A DNA stretch of 64,000 nucleotides, from assembly GCF_000364625.1 (NCBI RefSeq), contig NZ_KB822604.1:62001-126000 (forward strand). Direction: 5' to 3'. The DNA comes from Pseudomonas thermotolerans DSM 14292 (GTDB taxonomy: Bacteria; Pseudomonadota; Gammaproteobacteria; Pseudomonadales; Pseudomonadaceae). Shown here in pieces: positions 61,353 through 64,000 of this stretch; the first letter of the stretch is position 1; each line of letters starts with the position of its first letter. The notes below the pieces were generated by a model, which did no database searches, was not told the DNA's origin, and saw only the letters and a program-made list of their open reading frames with translations. Made by a program: the position numbers and the translations under genes.

Positions 61353-62662
61353 TTAGAGCAGGGGCAGGGTGTAGCTGACGATCAGACGGTTCTCGTCGCT
61401 GTCGGTGGTCACGTTGCCGCGCTGGGAGGCGTTGCGCCAGGAGAAGCCCAGGCCTTTCAGCGGACCGTCCTGCAGGGTGTAGTCGAGGCGGAAGTCACGC
61501 TCCCATTCCTTCAGGTCGCCATTGGCCGAGTCCACGTTGTCGCCCTTCAGGTAGACGACGCTGGCCTTCAGGCCCGGCAAGCCCAGCTTGGCGAAGTCGT
61601 AACCGTACTCGGCCAGCCAGGTGCGTTCGCCGGCGCTGAGGAACTTGCCGATCTGACGGTCGGTGATCAGGTAGGCAGTGGAGCCGTCACCCTGGTTGAG
61701 GAACGGGAAGGCGCTGTCGCCCTCGACCTGCTGGTAGCCGAGACTGGCCGAGTGGCCACCCAGGGTGTAGGTGAACAGCGCACTCCAGGTCTGGTTGTCG
61801 ACTTCGCCGTCGTGCGGATCGCCAGCGTGCCAGTAGCCGTTGCTGGTGTAGCCCTCGGCGCGGCCGGCGGCACTGCCGTTCTTGCCGTCGGCGCGGCTGT
61901 CGAAGTAACGCAGGTCGGTCTTCAGGCTTCCCGGACCGATCTGCCAGTTGTGGCTGGCGCCCAGGAAGTGCTGCTTGTAGAAGTCTTCCAGGTTGCCGTA
62001 GTAGTACTGCAGGGTCAGGTCCTTGCTGACCTTCCAGTCGCCGCCGGCGAAGTAGAACTTGTTGGTGTTCTCGCTGGCGCCGGCGATGCGCAGACCGATG
62101 TCGTCGGTGGAGCTGCGGGTCTTGGTGTGCTCCAGCTGACCGGCGGTCAGGGTCAGGTTATCGATCTCGTTGGAGGTGATCTGCCCGCCTTCGAACAGCT
62201 GCGGCAGCAGGCGGCCATCGTTGTAGGTCACCACCGGCAGCTTGGGCAGCAGGGTGCCAATGCGCGCCTCGGTCTTGGAAATGCGCAGCTTGGCGGTCGC
62301 GCCGGCCTTGCTGTATTCATGGGCCGCCTTGCCGTTGCTCTCTGTCGGGAACAGTTGGCCGGGCTTGCGGCGGTTGGCAGTATCGCCATCACCACCGCCA
62401 TCGAGGCGGACGCCGAGCAGGCCGATCACGTCGACGCCCACCCCCACGGTGCCTTCGGTGAAGCCGGAGGCGTAGTTGAAGATGAAGCCCTGGCCCCATT
62501 CGTTGGCCTCGTTGCGGTTATCCGCGGTGTTCTTGTTGTTCAGGTCGTAATAGAAGTTGCGCAGGGTCAGGGAGGAGGTGCTGTCCTCGATAAAGCCGCC
62601 GGCATTCGCCTGCAGGGACAGGGCGCCAAGGGCCACGGCCAGCGCCAGGGGGACTTGTTCAT
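61353..62662 (-). CDS. OprD/OprE-family outer-membrane porin, with a one-base deficit in the signal-peptide region
   Basis: An 18-strand OprD-family channel of about 436 residues if restored. The mature part (NAGGFIEDSTSSLTLRNFYY to the C-terminal RLIVSYTLPLL, aromatic-rich strands throughout) is intact. The good start is the ATG at 62660-62662 with AGGAG nine bases upstream, but it reads out of frame after a run of five C (62648-62652) and stops after about 31 codons. Adding one C gives MNKSPLALAVALGALSLQ and ANA, a perfect signal peptide joined to the porin. An internal GTG (62634-62636) would leave only a stub signal. The 1310-bp span is one base short of a whole number of codons. Substrate unknown. 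Near sulfur genes. Confidence 0.85.
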
Positions 62663-62969
62663 CGTGATTTGCTCCTAAGATCTTTCGCTTTCTTTTGGAA
62701 TTCGTTTCGCACGACCGCTGCAGGGTCCAGGGGACCGTTTCAGTCCGGAGGCACGGCCCGCCGCCCGATCCTTACGGCGGAGGATGCGCACAGTAACCAA
62801 ATTTCCATAAATCCAAAAAGAATTATTTGTTCGTTTTTTATTCCAATTCGTCCATAGCATGGACGGGATTATGCCTCGCCTGCCGGCGGACCACGCCACT
62901 GCGCGGGTTTCACCGGCGCAAGGCGCTGGCTATAAAGAATCTCTGCCTGTCCCGCCTCCGGAGTCCAAC
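62663..62969. promoter_or_regulatory. Divergent control region porin-dcyD
   Basis: 307 bp with an AT-rich core (about 62799-62855) that recalls the lsfA-sbp region. TATAAA (62931-62936) with TTTCAC 17 bp upstream (62908-62913) is a fair promoter for the desulfhydrase gene. The short GC-rich rest holds nothing I recognise. Confidence 0.5.
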
Positions 62970-63959
62970 ATGCTCGCCACCGCCCTCGCCCGCTTCCCAC
63001 GTCTCGACCTGTTCGCCGCGCCCACCCCGCTGGAGCGTCTGGAACGCCTGTCCCGCCAACTCGGCCGGGACATCTGGGTCAAGCGTGACGACGCCACCTC
63101 CTTCGCCCTCGGCGGCAACAAGGTGCGCAAGCTGGAATTCCTCGCCGCTGACGCCCTGCGCCAGGGCGCCGATACCCTGGTGACCGCCGGGGCCATCCAG
63201 TCCAACCACGTGCGCCAGACCGCTGCGGTGGCCGCGCGCCTGGGCCTGGGCTGCCTGGCCCTGCTGGAGAACCCGATCGACACCGACTCGCCGGACTACC
63301 TGGGCAACGGCAACCGCCGACTGCTCGAGCTGTTCGGCGCCGAAGTGGAGCTGGTGGACAACCTGGACGATGCCGACGCCCAGCTGCAGGCCGCCGCCGA
63401 ACGCCTGCGCGCCGCCGGCAGGCGGCCCTATCTGGTGCCCATCGGCGGTTCCAACCCACTGGGCGCCCTGGGCTACGTGCGCGCCGGCCTGGAGCTGGCC
63501 GGGCAGATCGAGCGCAGCGGCAAGCGCTTCGCCGCGGTGGTGCTCGCCTCCGGCAGCGCCGGCACCCATGCCGGACTGGCCTTCGGCCTGGGCCACGCGC
63601 TGCCCGGCACCCGGGTGGTGGGGGTCACGGTGTCGCGGCCGCAGGCCGGCCAGCGACCCAAGGTGGATGGCCTGCTGCAGGGCATCGGCACGCTGCTCGG
63701 CGTGCCCGTGCCGGAGGTGGACGTGGAGCTCTGGGACCAGTACTACGCGCCGCGCTACGGCGAGCCCAACCCCGCTTCCTGGACGGCGATCCGTCGGCTG
63801 GCCGGCAGCGAGGGCCTGCTGCTCGACCCTGTGTACACCGGCAAGGCCTTCGCCGGGCTGCTGGACGGCATCGAGCGCCAGTCCTTCGCCGAGGGGCCGC
63901 TGCTGTTCCTGCACACCGGTGGTTCGCCGGCGCTGTTCGCCTATGCGTGCCCATCCTGA
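62970..63959 (+). CDS. dcyD: D-cysteine desulfhydrase / ACC deaminase-family PLP enzyme
   Basis: A 329-residue PLP enzyme (fold type II) that breaks D-cysteine into pyruvate, sulfide and ammonia. PLP binds Lys51 in [24 protein letters not shown] (Ser78-Asn-His80) is the loop facing the substrate, and [13 protein letters not shown] binds the phosphate. Length equals E. coli DcyD (328), and ACC deaminases are slightly longer. I cannot exclude ACC or another D-amino acid as substrate. The GGAG site supports the ATG at 62970. Divergent from the porin, next to the sulfur genes. Confidence 0.88.
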   Translation: MLATALARFPRLDLFAAPTPLERLERLSRQLGRDIWVKRDDATSFALGGNKVRKLEFLAADALRQGADTLVTAGAIQSNHVRQTAAVAARLGLGCLALLENPIDTDSPDYLGNGNRRLLELFGAEVELVDNLDDADAQLQAAAERLRAAGRRPYLVPIGGSNPLGALGYVRAGLELAGQIERSGKRFAAVVLASGSAGTHAGLAFGLGHALPGTRVVGVTVSRPQAGQRPKVDGLLQGIGTLLGVPVPEVDVELWDQYYAPRYGEPNPASWTAIRRLAGSEGLLLDPVYTGKAFAGLLDGIERQSFAEGPLLFLHTGGSPALFAYACPS

Positions 63960-64000
63960 TCGGAGCACTGATAAATAACCAGGTGCGCACTTAAGATAAT

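Overview
The window is one contiguous piece of a high-GC gammaproteobacterial chromosome, almost certainly a Pseudomonas of the P. aeruginosa-like group. Several signs support this. The left part (gcvP-gcvH-gcvT, an iron ABC pair, ubiI/ubiH/pepP, zapA, 6S RNA, fau, ubiD, rho, trxA, ppx, ppk, hemB) follows from memory the order of PAO1 genes around PA5213-PA5243. The right part (hacB, spuHGFEDCBA-spuI, a lone polyamine-binding protein, aguR-aguB-aguA, a diguanylate cyclase, desA, a GGDEF-EAL protein, sbp) follows the order around PA0305-PA0283. Product lengths match the family in nearly every case. No rRNA, tRNA, insertion sequence, prophage or CRISPR array was seen.

Layout: 1-4.8 kb, glycine cleavage genes and an Fbp-type iron transporter without its ATPase (minus strand). 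4.9-9.75 kb, a tight minus-strand operon UPF0149-pepP-ubiH-DUF4442-ubiI. 9.9-11.4 kb, plus-strand TIGR02449-zapA, 6S RNA with its own promoter and terminator, and fau. 11.4-13.7 kb, a 43-residue membrane protein, an EVE-domain protein, a FliL-like protein and a zinc-free quinone reductase. 13.8-18.1 kb, a ferredoxin-reductase, ubiD, rho and trxA. 18.4-23.2 kb, ppx (+) facing ppk and hemB (-). 23.4-32.1 kb, a more lineage-specific stretch: GT4 glycosyltransferase, DedA protein, sterol-desaturase-like protein, elbB, a hotdog thioesterase, a 2OG-Fe(II) oxygenase, a DUF2059-like periplasmic protein, an alpha/beta hydrolase, a thioredoxin-like protein with CxC motifs and an AraC regulator. 32.2-49.8 kb, acylase hacB and a complete polyamine and agmatine uptake and breakdown block. 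49.9-54.2 kb, two c-di-GMP enzymes flanking the phospholipid desaturase desA. 54.2-64 kb, a sulfur-scavenging block: ssuF-B-C-D-A-E, lsfA, sbp, an OprD-type porin and a D-cysteine desulfhydrase.

How the genes work together: agmatine is turned into putrescine by AguA and AguB. Putrescine and spermidine enter through SpuD or SpuE with SpuFGH. The gamma-glutamyl route is supplied by the glutamine-synthetase-like SpuI and SpuB and the hydrolase SpuA, and SpuC does direct transamination. In the sulfur block, Sbp and SsuABC take up sulfate and sulfonates, SsuD with SsuE releases sulfite from sulfonates, and LsfA probably deals with the peroxide that goes with this flavin chemistry.

I found no clearly new multi-gene system. 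The best leads are a one-base deficit in a C tract in the signal peptide of the OprD-type porin, a repeated 11-base operator-like motif in front of aguB, tandem strong hairpins between spuD and spuE, a small unlisted membrane protein gene, and a divergent AraC regulator next to the acyl-homoserine-lactone acylase gene.
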